DNA of 64,000 bases from Pegea sp. RAD2-039 (Eukaryota > Chordata > Thaliacea > Salpida > Salpidae): assembly GCA_034620365.1 (NCBI GenBank), contig JAQGEQ010000339.1, forward strand, positions 310,001 through 374,000, in the 5' to 3' direction. The translations under genes and the position numbers were made by a program. Each line of letters opens with the position of its first letter. The stretch's first letter is position 1. The notes under the pieces were generated by a model. It was not told where the DNA came from, did no database searches, and worked only from the letters and a program-made list of their open reading frames with translations. This document shows positions 38,301 to 53,500 of the stretch, piece after piece.

Positions 38301-41300
38301 ACTACATTTATCTATTTTTCCATTTTATAAATGATATTTAATTTGGAAGAATTATACTTTGTGTCATTATTTCATAATGTTTTTAAACTTTGGTGCTTCT
38401 TAGTAAAGAAAAAAAAACTTTGGTGATAATATGAATGCCTTGAAAATTGTTTGACATTTCCCAAACTTATTTTTCGCAAATTTATTAAATGGAACAAATA
38501 AAAGTTTAATTTAAATTGTTAAAAAAATAAATAGCATAAAATATTATAAGACTGTTATAAATGAAGCATTTAAAAATAGAAGTCAAAACTTTAAAGAAAG
38601 TTGAAACAAATTGACATTTATGAATAAACCACAACACACCTTTAAAGCAGTTAAATACATTGAGAAAAGTTGAATTGATTTTGAATGGTGTTCCTTTTAA
38701 TTGTTCTATGCAGTTTATAGAAATAAACAATATTTTGTTTGGTGAATTTTAACTAATTATTATTGACATGATTAATAAAAGTTGTCGATTTTATAAAAGA
38801 TTGGTTCATATCATCTAAAACAGTTTGAATGGTATAATTTAGTCAAAAAAATTCTAATTATGGTGGAATTTTGTCCATGTTTTAAATTGTTTTTTTATAA
38901 ATTATTATTTGATAAACACTTTTTATCTAAGTTACTGTGATGTATAAGATTAAATCATTTAATTAAAGATTACATTTTGTTGTAGAATTTGTTTAAAGAG
39001 CATCTTTATGAATTTAGAAGTAGCTATATACATAAACTAAAAAAGTTCTGAAGTATATTTGTCAACTAAACTTTATTTTAATTATTAGAGAAAAGAAAGA
39101 TTATATATCTCTCCACGCATACTAACTATTATTAATTAAATCAATTTTTGAAAGCTTCTCAAAGCTACTTGACATTCTATGGTTATATTTACTGAACAGT
39201 CTCTCAAAGTTTATAATAAGGCAACAAAAAGATCGAGGCTGAAAAGCAAAAGTTACTTATTAAGAGATGAAACAAAAAGTTTTTAATTGTATAAGTAAAC
39301 AATAGGTGGTGATCTGACATTAAATATAGTAAACAATTTCAAGTGGCTTATTAATTAACATTTATTCTAAAAAAATGAATTATTCTTACTCAACTTAAAT
39401 TTAAAAACTTGCTTTGGTCAGCAGCAATTAATGAGATTGACATCATTTGAGACATCATAATTAAGATTACGTAATTTTGTTTAAAGTAAATCTCAGTTAT
39501 ATGATTTATATATAGGTTATTTGAAGTTATGGGTTTTAACTAAAAGTTTATTTATTTCAGGTAATTTTAAACCTACAAGTAAATAGGTTTTCTAAAATTA
39601 TGTTAAATTAATTTTCTTAAACTTAATTTATAGCATCAAGTAGTTTCACCAGTAACTGGCTGTTATTTTCGACATTAAATTAGGTAAGTTTAGAATTACT
39701 TTCATAAAGTTAACAAATCTTTTTGTAATGACCAGAAGATTTTATTCGAATAAAGTGATCTAAATCTATTATTCTGATGTAGTCATTATCTTATATTTTG
39801 ATTTAAAATTCAATCTGTTATCTATAAAAGTTTGATATAAATCATTTCTAATACTTTATTATGTAGAATTAAATTTCTCTGTTTTAGATTAGCATGTTCA
39901 CATTATCACATAATTCTCATCAAAAGTTCTAATTCAAACTTTTCCAAATATTAATTCCCTCATAAATTTGACATGAGTATAAATCTTGAAATAAAAATTA
40001 ATACATTTAAATTAAGTTAATGTTTAACTGATTTCTCGAAATAAAAGATTCTTACTAATTCAAACAACGAAAATACAAATTGAAAGAATAAAGAAAAAAC
40101 CAAAACCAACAAAATAAATTTAGTCTAAACCTGGATAAGCTCAATTTCCAGTTTTTATATAATTTAATATGATTTAAAATTGAAACTTATCTAGTGGTGT
40201 CAAGCCTAAGTGATGTTAATTGTATTTTTATGGCAGAAAGTTGCTATTAAATTTAGATTAGCCAAAAAACAATTTAGGTTTTTATATTTCAATTTAAATT
40301 ATAACTTTGTCTTCTTAGAAACTTAAAACAGACAGTTTTTGCGCAAATAATTTAATCACAGTAGCTAGGGCTTGGTTTTATTTACATAAATATATTTTTA
40401 TATGCTTGTCAATCAAATTGAGTTTAAACTTGAACATTTATAGAGTAATTGGCATATTTAAATTAATGTTATTGACATTAAAATGTGTTTTGTAAACTTT
40501 TACAGCAGATTAAAAAGTAATTTAAGCTAATTTTGTTAGTTATAAATGTCAAACAACAGATATATAATTGTGCGAAACCGATATAAAACACAAAACATGC
40601 TGAGAACACAATTACTAACCAATGCTTTGCAAACACCAAGTAGCGTTAGAGAGCTTATCAGATAGAAAATGAGCCACATTTGTCGTTGTTAAACACCCAA
40701 CGCTATACTCAGTTACTGTTTAGTTAGAATATGCTAGTTCTTTGTAGGCAGTCTTCCTAATGCATGAATATAACAAAGATAGATGTTTGCATAAGTTGTA
40801 AATTTCTCTAGCTTTGTGGACTGTTATAAGATGGAGACTTTTTAAATAAAATGGCTAAGAATTATAAATTGAGCCCATCGATTTGTTTTATATTTTAGAA
40901 TTTGAAGTGAGTTAGAGATGTGTTTTGACAAAATTGTATTTTAGGTTATTAAAAGAACCATTCTGAGAGCTTGAAGTTTTTTCAGTAAGTTAATAATCAT
41001 ACGGTAAAAAATTTGGTTAGACTAGAAATATTTCTCTACAAAATTATCTCAAAGGAAAGAAATGATTTTTTTGCCAAGTTCAAAAGGTTAGATTCAACGT
41101 CAATTCAGTTTTTGTGAATTTCTCAAACAACTTGAATATACTTTATTCCTTTTTCGTAGTGTTTTTCTTGAACCAATTGGACCCAAGCTGTTATGAATGA
41201 AAAGTTGAAGCAAATTAAAGAAAATATTTTTACTAAATCGTCAAAGCTTTATTTTTCAAATAATTATCTAATCTTGAAACGTCTTATATAAAAAATCTTT

Positions 41301-41520
41301 AATTAATCCTAATTAGTAATTTTCACGATTTAATTAATCTATAAACGATGAACTTAATATCTAAGTTAGACAAACTCAAACTTAATCGATTGAACTTTAC
41401 AGAAATTTAAGGAAAATCTGCTTGATACCTACCGTTCGAAAAGTGAAGTTTTTAGGCCTTAGGCTACTGGTTTCAGCATCTTTGCAAAAAGTCATAAATC
41501 TAGTTTAACGACTCTTCTAA
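35399..41520. other. Long intergenic region, nothing supported
   Basis: Six kilobases of A+T-rich DNA between cathepsin L and the CRAL-TRIO/spectrin gene. A slightly GC-richer patch at about 37135-37260 has a broken minus-strand frame but no recognisable motif. No exon, RNA gene or clear transposon was found; upstream control elements of the next gene are likely here. Confidence 0.4.
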
Positions 41521-44500
41521 ATGGAAAGTGAGGAGACTCGAAATATTGGCGTACAATCTGTAATTGAAACCATAATTGCGACTGTGTGTCTGGGTAATGA
41601 TTCCTTAGAGTCAAGAGGGTATAGAATGGATGATGATGACGTCAAATTGTTGTTCTGTAATCAGGAAGAAAACATTACGTCATCTATCAATCGATGTGAA
41701 GTTAATATAAGATTCAATGATGTCCAAGAAGAAGATGATACTAAATCGATTGAAAAATCTCAAAGAACAATTAAGACTTTACTAGAGTCCCTTCCAAATA
41801 ACGAAGATGATGATGATGAAGAAGATGATTTTTTACAATCTTCAATCAATTCTTCTCACTCCCAATCAACATTTGATTCGATCTTTGAAAACTCTTTTAA
41901 ACGTCCAAGACGCTTTTGTTCTCATGACACTTTAGTTGGCTCATTAAGTCCGGAAAACGCTCGAAACAAACTTCAAAGAAGACGAACTTCTGAAGCAACT
42001 AAAACTATTTCATTAGAAAATCATGATTCAGGTCTAATGTGTTATAAAACTGGAACATTTCCTCGCAAGGAACATCGAATTATCCACCGGTATCACTGTG
42101 AGTATTATCTGCAGTTTATTTTACGGTTTTAAATTATTCTGATTTCGTTGATATTTGTTCAAATATTTGTGCTTAAATTTCAGCTTATTTGTCAATAGTT
42201 ATCCAGTTCGAAACTTTATATTTACATAAAGTCGTATTGTATATGGTAATGAAGATTTTAACTTGCGTGTTAATTGAGAAATAACTTTTTTGTTTTGAGC
42301 ACATTTCGTTTATACGAAACAAACATTTATTCTATTCGGGAGTTAAAACTTCACGTAAAAGCAAACATGAAAAAGCTTTCCTTGATAAAGCATGTAAATA
42401 AATTTTAACAATTTAATAAAGAACGATTTTGATTTAGGTTTTTCTACACTACGTATACAAAAGAAGTTGCTAAAGCTTTTTCTTCAGACAATTCACTGAT
42501 GTTTTTATGAGTCTTAAATTTACTGACTGACTAACAGACATCACCCGCGGTGATTATGTCGTCACCAAATACAGTTAGATAACTGCTTGAATGGACAACA
42601 GAGTCAACTTTGTTGTAGTTGCTTCATTTAGAACGTAATCTTATTGAAGACCTTCAAACGCTTATCAAAAGTATAAGTTAAGAATGAAAACGTTTGATTC
42701 ATTTATTGAATCTTCTTTTAACTCTTCTAACACTCTTCATATATGTCTTATATGATAAAATGAGCAAACAAACTTTTTAATAAAGTTAGAGCAAGTTAAT
42801 TATCTATTTAGGATATTCAGTTCATTTATAATTCAAAAAGATGTCTATGATTTGCTGTTTAGATGTAAGATTCTATTTTTTCAATCAAGTTTAAATATGT
42901 TTGAAACTAAATCAGTACAAAATAACCTTCTACTGTTTCATGGTGGTCCTTATTCTAGTGATTAAAGCTTATCCGTCAAACATCTGAGAGATCGTGACAC
43001 GAATATCACTGAACTTACAAAGGTCTGTTAGCCATCACTCGGCTACTATCATCCTCAAATCGATCCTCATCATTTGAAGTTTGCTTTCAACTGCTGTGAT
43101 TTATGTCTTTGAAATTTCAGTTACAAAATTAAACTTGAACCTAATTTGTTAATTTGTTGCATAAAGTTTAAACTTGGATCGTATTTGTAATTTTGTTTCT
43201 CAAAATATCAAACTGTAGTTGTTGATTAGTTGAAACCGGTCTGAATGATGATGACAATCTCTTTCTAGAGTATTTGATGAATGACACTAAACATCATTAG
43301 TTGTGATTTATTAAAAACATTGAAATGATATTTCAAAATGGGTTTGAGTAGTAGCTAACTAGTTAAAGCATCTATTTTCAGTTTTATCAAAACTTCCGAA
43401 TATTTTATATAAATTAAAAAAGTTAAAACGAAAGAATTCTTTTTTTTGAGCTTATAACTTTTATTTTCGACATGTTAGTTCCACGAATCGATTTCTTAGA
43501 CAGCTAATACAATTGAATATTTTCAAATAAATATTTGTTGAATTCAGTTATAAGTTTTCCATTGGCTTAACTGAAATTGATAACTATTTAACTATTTTCT
43601 ATTTGAGATAAATTTTCAGGATTAATTATTTCTAATAATAAAATATTTTTCCATTTCAGCTACAAAATGTATAGAGGCAAAAAAGTCTTCTTCACTCACT
43701 TCAATGCACACTTTATTTAAGGATTTTTCAATAGAACGAGTTAACTTGATTTCGCCAAATGATATCAAAGAAATATCGATTGATCTTTTACAATCAGGAA
43801 TTGCTACAACACCAGGTAAGATTTATTCAAAACATATATCATTACGTTAGTGTTTAATGATATTCTTTAAAACATAATCACCCCAAGTATCTATTTACCC
43901 TTTTTCATTATTCATTTTTCTTGCAAACGTATTTTGTTGATAAACTAAAGTGTGAGGTTACAGTTACTCATTACACCATTAGGTTTTTTGACGTTTGAGT
44001 ATTAGTTAACAACTTACCCTATTGTTTCGAGTTCTCGCTCATTTTGTATCTTTTTTTTTTTCATTGAGTAACTTGTGATTGACTTTACTGAAACTTGGTA
44101 CAGCCACAATTTCCATTATCTACGTTTTGTTGATTTGATGAGTTTGAATAATACTTTTTAAGGTTCATATTGAAGTACAATACAAAATCGTTAAATCATC
44201 TTAAATAATTTAGTAATAGATTTATCACTCAGTCCTTTGAGCCATTTACACGACTTTTTTGATTGTAGAATTTTCATAAATAACAAAATAAAGATTAATT
44301 TCATCTGCACATTTTCTTTATAGGTCTAATTAACTTTTTTCATTATCCGTAGATAATTGCAAAAAGTAATTTATAGTCTCTGCTTTTTAATCTAAACTGT
44401 TAACTCATTTGCAATCCTACAGTATTAAATGTATCAATGTAAATCATAAAATTTGTAAGATTATTGCTACAACCATTTATCTTTTAACAAAGTCAACTTA

Positions 44501-47500
44501 AGCTGCAGTAAAAATAGGATTTAAATAATGAGTTGATTTGTTAAACATTCACTAAAAAGAAGAATAAAGTAAAAAGACATTCAAGATAAGTTTATTCAAA
44601 TAATTTTTTTAAAATTAAGTGGTTCTATCTTTCGACAGTGTCTTCAGATGTATAAAAAAAAATTTTTTGTAAGTTTGGTTATTAGAGTTACAAGGAAACT
44701 ATAAAGTTATAAATCTGATTTTTTAAACTTTAAAATAAAATAATTTATTACAAAATGTGTCTTCCAGTCTATAAAAAGGACAATTACTCAAATTATTATT
44801 TTTTAAATGTGACTCATAAAACGGAAAAAATTGACCAACCATAAAGTTTCAATTTATAAATTTTATGTTTTTAAAGTATATCAAAATAAAATCCAAAAAA
44901 ATAGTAAAAACAAATTTGGAAAAGGTGACATCGTAAAGAGTGTGTTGGGTTATGGTCTGATAGTTAGTAACCAGCTGAAAAACTAACTCAGTGCACAAGA
45001 TGCACTTTTCCTCTTTCTTTCTCCTTTGAAAACGCTTTCAGAAATTATGTTCAATCATGCGTACTGTTAATAATAATATACACAATATAATTTTAAGGGT
45101 CTCCATCAGTGGTTGAGTTTCCATTAAAAAGACATACATCAAAAAAAGCTTAACTGTGAACATAAACTTCTACATTTTTTCAATTTTTTTTTTCTAAATA
45201 ACATTTTAAGTTAGAACTTTGAATGATTTTACAACTTGAAACCACAAAACGATTTATCGGTCTTAGTTTGAAAGTTATTTGTCATATAACATAAAAAGCC
45301 GCTAAGTCAACTTTATCGCTCATATATTTTAACTCATTTGTTCAATAGTTGATTTAATAAATTGTGTTTTCAATGTATTTTAACGTGTTGTAGACACAAC
45401 AATATTGTAAAAGTTCCGTTTTGATATTTAATGTTTTTAGTAAAGTATTGATCAATTGTGAATAATTTTCATTCTGACTTCAAAGAAATAGTAAACTCTA
45501 CTGATTGAAGGTTTAAAATTGCTTTTGTTAGTAGAATGACTGATTGATACTAAATTAAACCTTTTTGCAAACGAAATACAAGGTTGAGATGATTAAATGA
45601 TATATAATGTTTGATATTTCATGTAATGAAGCCAATTAGTAAACAAAAAGTACATATTAATCGTAAATTTAAGTTAGATTTACATATAAAACTGCCTTAA
45701 CTCTAGAATTAACAGAAATAAACAACAAACAATACTCTGTAGTTGAACAAGCTTTTGAAAATATTCAATGAAGTAAAATAGCGTGAATATGATGATTAAT
45801 TTTTTCCTTGAATCTTACATTAAACTACATAAACAAAGCATTATGTACAAGTCTGTAGACCGAGAACAATTTAATTGCTATAAATATAATTTACCAATAA
45901 GATTAATAATTCAATAAAATGTTGATTATACTTTTAATAATGATCTAAGATTAAACTTTCAATTTTTAATTATAGTTTCTCTTCAATTTATTGTGTTCTG
46001 TGTTGAAATGTTGTATATATATCCCACGGAAATCACTTCTTAATGATGAAAACGTCAAAATATGCTTATACAATTTAGATTTTTTAATATCATAACATTT
46101 TCGATAAAAGTGCTCTAATTTTTTTATGGTCAATGTCACAAACCTAAAAAAGTTCGTTTTTTATTAAACAGTTTCTCCTTTAGGTAGTTTTTAACAAAGA
46201 TGCTTTTAAATAAAGAATAATTTTTCTACAATTTGCTTTTACAAGAAACTTTAGAGTTTTTTAAAAGTTTTTCTATAAAAATTGAAAATGCTTTTTCGTG
46301 TATTTGCATAGTGATCAGTTTCAAATTTCTAAAATTAATTAATATTTAACTGTAGTCGTATAAGTACCTCAGTTCCAACTTATTTTTTAATTCTCATAAA
46401 TAATACAAACTTTGCACAAAGACGATTAAAAAAAGACCAACACCAAATAAACTAACAATAAAATTAACAAACGATAAACTGTTGTTAAATTTTAAAATCT
46501 TGACTAAATTAAAAAACCAGTTTGGAATTTAAACAAAGTCAAAACCAGTAGAAAAATATTCAATATGAATTGATATTATTTTACTTTTATCTATTTGAAT
46601 CACAGGCTCAAGAGATGTAAAAGGAAGAAGAATTTTGATGATAAGAGTAGATGAAATTGCTTGGCAGAAGTGTAAAGTAGAAAGAAGTAATCTGGCTCAG
46701 TATCTTCTTTATCTAACGTGAGTAATTCACTGTCTTGTCGTTTCAAACTCACCTTATATCTCTTTTATATCTTGATATTAAGTAGGTCTACTTTTTAAGT
46801 TTTATCATATCAAACAATATCTGAAGTTAGTATACTAGATATCCAAAAAGCTTAAATTAGAACTTATGGTTACTGTTTGCTAAATATTATCAAATACTCT
46901 AAGAAATTTTGGTCATGTTAACCGTATAAGGTAGTTTAGAAAATGAATAAAGACTAAAGTTTGTCTGTGAGGTTCTGAGAATATATCTGATGATGAAAAG
47001 AATTACTTAGGCTGTGAATTCTACAAATTAGTGTTTTTGTTGAAGCTCCTCACTTTGCAACAATTTTCTAATTAAAATATTTACTCATATCAGATCCAGT
47101 CAAAACAATTTCATCAACTTTAATTTGTCAGTTGTAATTAACGGTTAAGATAATTTTTATTAAACTCATATAATTATACTTTACTTGTGTACTAACAAAT
47201 AAAAGCATATTTAAGTGTTATGGTAAGTTTAATAAATTGATCATTTATTTTGACAGAATTCTTATAATTGATGTAGCAAGCTTACACTATAAACAGATCT
47301 GATTTTTTTCTAAATTGAGAACAATTAATTTTTCGGATAAACTCAAATTGACAAAATATTCACAAACTTTAACAAAGCTTAAGACTCTTAAAATTTCGTA
47401 TCGTTTTCAACGTTTATCAGCTGTTTTAACAAACTGATTCAGAAATGTTAAGAGTCATCATTAAAATTGTTTGTTTGATCCTGTTACAGGAGTGCTCCAC

Positions 47501-50500
47501 TTCTCAAAAATGATGTATTGTGTTTGCAACCACTGGAATCTATTGTTTAGCTTACACTTACTCCTCAAAATCAAAACATTCAGCGATTAAGCAACTCAGA
47601 TACATGAGAATACATTTCAGCTTATTCTTTTACTTAAGCTAATTTTAGTTCTATATTTCCTTTTCATGGAAAGATATTTTTAAATTCGTTCGATTTCTTT
47701 GGAAAATCGTTAAATATGGGGATATACATTGAAATGTTTTTCCTGAAACTTATTGGCATTCAACCAGCTTTCAATAACAGAATTAGGATTTACAGTATAG
47801 TAGAAAATAATAAAAATCTTAGAAACAAATTGCATGACCATTTATATGTTCAGTAGTTCATCTGTATATGAACAGCTATCAATCGCTTCCGATTTTTATC
47901 GAGAGTCCTTCACTGCCTTTCAGCTAAACACTTTCATACTAAACTTAAAGCTTTTACAAAACTCAAGTACTGATGGTAAAACATTAGTCCTAGCAGTCTC
48001 AAATGAAAATATCACCAAAATCACAAGAAGATTAGAATCTGTTTGAAGTTTAAAGTTTAATAGATTAAACTCTTTATTGATTCACTAAATTAAAATGGTT
48101 TGATCTTTTTCATCTAGATGTCGATGTTCTTCTTCGTATCTTGTTCTAATCGATGCAAGAAGCTCGGGTGTGACGTCATCAATTGATACAGCAATTGAAG
48201 CTTTGGCGTTATTGCAGGTGAAAAGTCAATTTTATAAATAATTTTTTGTCTCAGTAATTTTTCGATTACTGAAAATTCAAAAGTTTTTAAGTTTTTTTTT
48301 TCAATTGCTTTCAAAGAAATAAGTTTGATTCTGAAGTATGTTTATTTTATAATAAAATTCAGCTTCTCATTTTTAAATATTTTTACTATACATTCGCTGT
48401 AATCTATTTATAAGCAGTGAAGCGAGGACTAGTTGAGTTTGCCAGCAGTTTAACTGCTTCAAATTGCCTTAGAAGAAAAACAATCTGAAAGTTTTTTCCG
48501 GTAGATTTTAAGGTCTTTTCATATGGTTATCACGTGACACTAAGAGATTTGTTTAGTTTAGGTTTAAATATGTATTATAATTTGAACAGATTTGAGTGCT
48601 TAATGGTTTACAAAAATGCTGTTTCATTTCCTTATTCCCAAATATTCTGATTTTAGTTTAATGCACATTAGAATTGTATAATTGAATATACATCATTTGA
48701 TTTAATGCTGTGTGGTTTATTGAAAGTACACAACCGTTTTGCTTTCTATTTAGGTTTAAGTGTGTTCATTATGAAATTGCTAAAAAGAGCTTTGAATAAA
48801 CGTGGAGTTTATGAATCATTGCGGTCTATCTATGTTCTATAGTTAAAATATACGATTTATTCATTTTGATGTTACAAGTACTTCTCTAAAGTAACTGATA
48901 ATAAATACTTTATTAGGCTGTCAGTTAATGACGGATATTTTTTGTTATTTTGCTTTACCTGTTTGAACTATAATCTTAGACTCAGAGTTTATTTCAGGTT
49001 ACTCAATATCATAAGAACCTCTTTCGAACAAAGCGAACCTTGTATAAGCTTCTGTTTATGGTTTCTGAGTAATTAAACTCACTGACATTTGTTATTATAT
49101 TTTCTAAGTACAATCATGTGAGCTTTCACCAAGTTAAGTAGCTTAAATTGTACAAAGTTTATTTATTTGGCTTTTAACAAGTGACAACTTAAGATATCTA
49201 CGTCTTAAATACTAATATAGAGCTCGCCGAAACACTAATCAATCAGTGGAAAAATTGATGATTATTCAGTTTGTATATAAAAGTTGTTCAGATTATAAAA
49301 TTGAGAAACCACTTTTAGCAAAATGTAGACTTTAAATGAGAAACCGTAAAAATTTATTTTTATCTTTTTCTCTTATTCAATTTAGTATAGTCTCACTTTT
49401 TACTTTCATACAATATTTGTTTAAATGATTGTTACTGCTGTGTGCTTTTGTCAGTTCATCTATCGTTTGCTTAGTTTGTATATAAAAAAAACTCATACAA
49501 ATGTTCATTTTATAAGTTTTATAATACCAAGAATAATAAATTTAATAGCAACACTAATATTTCACGGAATATAACACCGTTTTTAATGCCAGGGTCTTAC
49601 TATAGAAGTTGATATTAATATTTTTAGATAGATAAGTAAGTTACTTTTAATTGTTATTGGTGAAATAGTGAATGTATGTAGCTTCTACTAACAATGGAAA
49701 AAAACGTGTATACAAGTATATGGTCTAAACTTCTGATTTAAGTAATATCATAAAAAAAAAGATTGAAGTATATTATCAAAACAATTTTGTAATTGAAAGA
49801 TGCAATGATGAAATCTTTAGTGTCCTTAGTTCAAGAATATTTAATCTATATCACGTTGGTGTTAGATAAAAACACTAAACATATAAATTAAAAAGTTTAT
49901 CGAAATTGTCACATGTACTTCAGACTAATTACATATTATTAGCGCACAAGGTAATTAAGTTGAGCATATGTTTGCTAACTTATATAATTTTGTTGGTGTG
50001 GAATACATATAGGAAACAAAAACTCATTTTTTTGAAAAATATCACAAAATTAAAATGTTTAGAATAATCTTATCAAAATGTGATATAATCTGAACGGTGA
50101 ATTACGACTAATATAATCGTAATTATACTTGGTTATAACAGTCGTAATAAACTATTTTCTAGCTCTTATACTCGTACAAAAGTTATTATATAATAGTGTA
50201 AACAGAATTCTTAAACGTATTCAAGTTTTATTTATTTAGATTTAAATGTATAAATGAACAATAAAGTTAATACTCTTATTTAGAAAATGTTACTTTCATG
50301 CTAAAGTTCATGCTATTGGCTTTAAATAAAGTTGTGATGATACTTTCTGAATCATTTTAATAAATAGGAGTTTTATGGTTGTTTGAAAACAATCATTAAC
50401 AACCTATTGAGATTTAAAGTTGTTATTAATTAATTAAACAACATTGCAACACTCTTAAAATTAAAATTATGAATAAATCGTAAATATCAAATAATACCTT

Positions 50501-53500
50501 AAAAAACAAAACAATCTTTTATTTTCATTAAGAAGTTCTTAGCCAAAATTTGAATCAATCAAAAAGATTACAATTTATATGACTTCTTTGCAAATATCAA
50601 CATATTAGGTTATGTGATATTTACACAGCATTGTTCAGTTTTAATGGTTTGATTTGTTCAAACAATAAGTTTATGAATCTAAAGTCCATCAGCATAAAAT
50701 TTGCAATTGTTTGAGTTAAAAATAAACTTGAAGCAATAATTCTTTTAAAAATGAAGATTATTTTATAAAATATCAAGTTTAAATTACTAATAGCTTCGTT
50801 TTTCACTCTCTAAGTTAACTAGGGTTGAACAGCTTTTAGTCTACTCATATATTGTTTGATTTTTTTGTATAGCAATAAATCAATAATTTTATTTGATTAT
50901 TTCTAAATCAAACAGAGCTAAATTAGAAGATATGAAAAACAATAGCTGAAAACCTTAGTTTGTTAGATATAAAAAACAAACTTAATTACGAGAAATTTAT
51001 TGAACAAAAGTTGAAAAAATCATTGATCTAAATTTGCTTACACTAGTTATAATCAGTTGAAAAAGTATTGTGAAAACAATTTCGTTTTAGGAAAAAGTAT
51101 TTTGTATACAAAATAGATGTTATGAATAAGAAAGCGTGGAGAAAATGCTAAAATCAAGTATACAAGTTGTTACGTTTATGTTATTTATAAAAATTTTAGC
51201 TTCTAGGAAACAGAAAATACATTTAAAAACTATATCTGACTTATCGATAATTAAAGAAATCACTAATATATTTCAACATAAATCACAATCAAAGACACAT
51301 TTTAATTTAATTGGTTTTCTTTATCTTGCTTCTATATTTGTAAAAATAGTTTTCAGTTTTACACATCTGTTCGCCGAGCTAATTGTTTTTAAGTTCTACT
51401 TTAAAATCACACTTTAATGAAACTGTTTGTCTTTAATTCACGTTCTCTGAGCTGATACCAAAACTTATTGAAAAGGACTTTAAAGCTAATAAAGACAGCT
51501 TAGTGAATGCTTTCCTGTACATTGTTCATGGATAAATTTGGTCTTAATTTATTCATCTAAGTTTTTTATTATTTTAAAAAAAATTGCAGTTTTTATTCAT
51601 AAAAAGAACGGTTTTAGGCAAGTCAGTCACATTTCATGAAAGTCTTTTGTATAAATTTATCAAATACAGATTTTATATGTTGAAGCTTTTACTAGTAGGT
51701 ATAAAAAGCTTTTATGAAATATAGAAATAGTATCACAATTTGAAGTCGTTAAAAAACGCAAGAACGGGTTCAACTGGCAATTTCCTTCAATAGGATACTT
51801 GAATTTGATATCTAAAAGTGTTTGACCTTAAAAATTGGGTTTTTAATGCTTCTTTGGATACACTATCAATACTACAAGAAATATATTTGCGTTTATTAAC
51901 TATTGTAGCGGAAACTAAACTAATTTGAACGTTGAGTGAATTACTGATGCTGAATTGATTTATAATCTGTGAAGTTATTGGATTTACTTTAATAATTTTG
52001 TTGCTGTCTTAAACTTTTTGGTAATTACAAATTTCACTTCGATAAATCCTACTACATAAAGAAACTAATTCAACCATGCTAAAGTCAAATAAAATTACCT
52101 TAAAGCTTTTATCTCTTTGTGCTTCGCAAATTTCGAATTGTCTCTTTTCATTATTTTGGTATCTGTTTAAAAAGAATAAAGTAAAATAGATACTGGGTTC
52201 GTGACCAAAAAGGTTTTGACTCAGCAACTTTAAATTTTTCCACATAATGCTAACAGGTACCCAAAGATGAAGTTAGAAATTAAAAGAGTTTCAATTAAAA
52301 GTAAAAACAAAATATAAGAAAGTTAATCCAAATAATTATTATAATTCCAGTTATTTTCATGCCAAAAATGTAGAAAACAAGTTATTTACTTTCTAATTAA
52401 TAAAAAAAGATTACTGTAAGATATAAAACAATTTTATATTTTTATATTTACGATATATTGCTAAATATACTTCTAAGTTAAAAATATAACAAAAAATCAG
52501 TGTGATGATTACAATTAAGATAATCTCAAATCAATACCTTGAGAAATCATTACAAAAATAATGAGATCTTATCCTAAAATCACATAGAGATTACATTTAT
52601 CAAGATCAGTACAGCATCACTCTTCTTTTAACAATCTGAAAACTATTTTTGATATTTGAAATATATTTTTAGGTTAGATTAATTTTTAAATCAGTTTATA
52701 TGTTTTTGTGTAAATAACTGCAGTTAGAGTCGACTTGAATAAATAGGTTTAAACTTATTTTTAAAAAACTTTTATTTTCTGAAAAGTTTATTGAATTTCA
52801 TGATAAGATTTTTGAACAACATACTAGCACGATTTATTTGTAATAAACAAATTGTTGATTGTAGCTTCTTTTACATATAAACAAAACATCAATGTCAGAG
52901 GGGATCTATTTTATTTTATACTTTATGAAAAAATTAAAATTAATCCTGAGTATTATACATTTATCAAAGTATTTGATAAATTAATATAACTTTAAAATCA
53001 TCTCAAATAAATCATTAGTTATAAGCTGTTTGATTCTAGCTAATAGTTTTGATTCTTATTAAATGAACAAACCATCATTGCTGTGTTTGAGTTTAAATTT
53101 GCTGTGAACTGCTACCAGCTTTATTAAAAAAGATAATATTTCAAAAGTTAAAATTAGTTGGAAAAATTCCATAACAAAGTTTACAATATAATTCTGAATA
53201 TAAGCTTTTATTAAAACTAATCTAAAAAGTTTAATTTATATGTTTGAAGGATTATTATGTAAATATATTTAAATATCACACATTTTTATGATATATCATG
53301 AAATTGAAGTTTTGATGTGTATATATTTGAAAATATCAACTTTAGGGTTAAAGCTATTTTAAACTATGAACTAAAGAAACTTGGCTAATTTAAGTTATCT
53401 TATTAGGTTTTGCAAATTTGAAACAATCTTTTTTAATTGTTAGTTCTGAGATTATTCTGTTTATTATTAACTCAGGTGGATTTATTCTTAGCTAAAAGTC

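Noticed and set aside
47834-48046. 70-codon ATG-started plus-strand frame in an intron
   Set aside because: No splice signals in a useful phase, no domain, and it lies just before a real exon in another frame.
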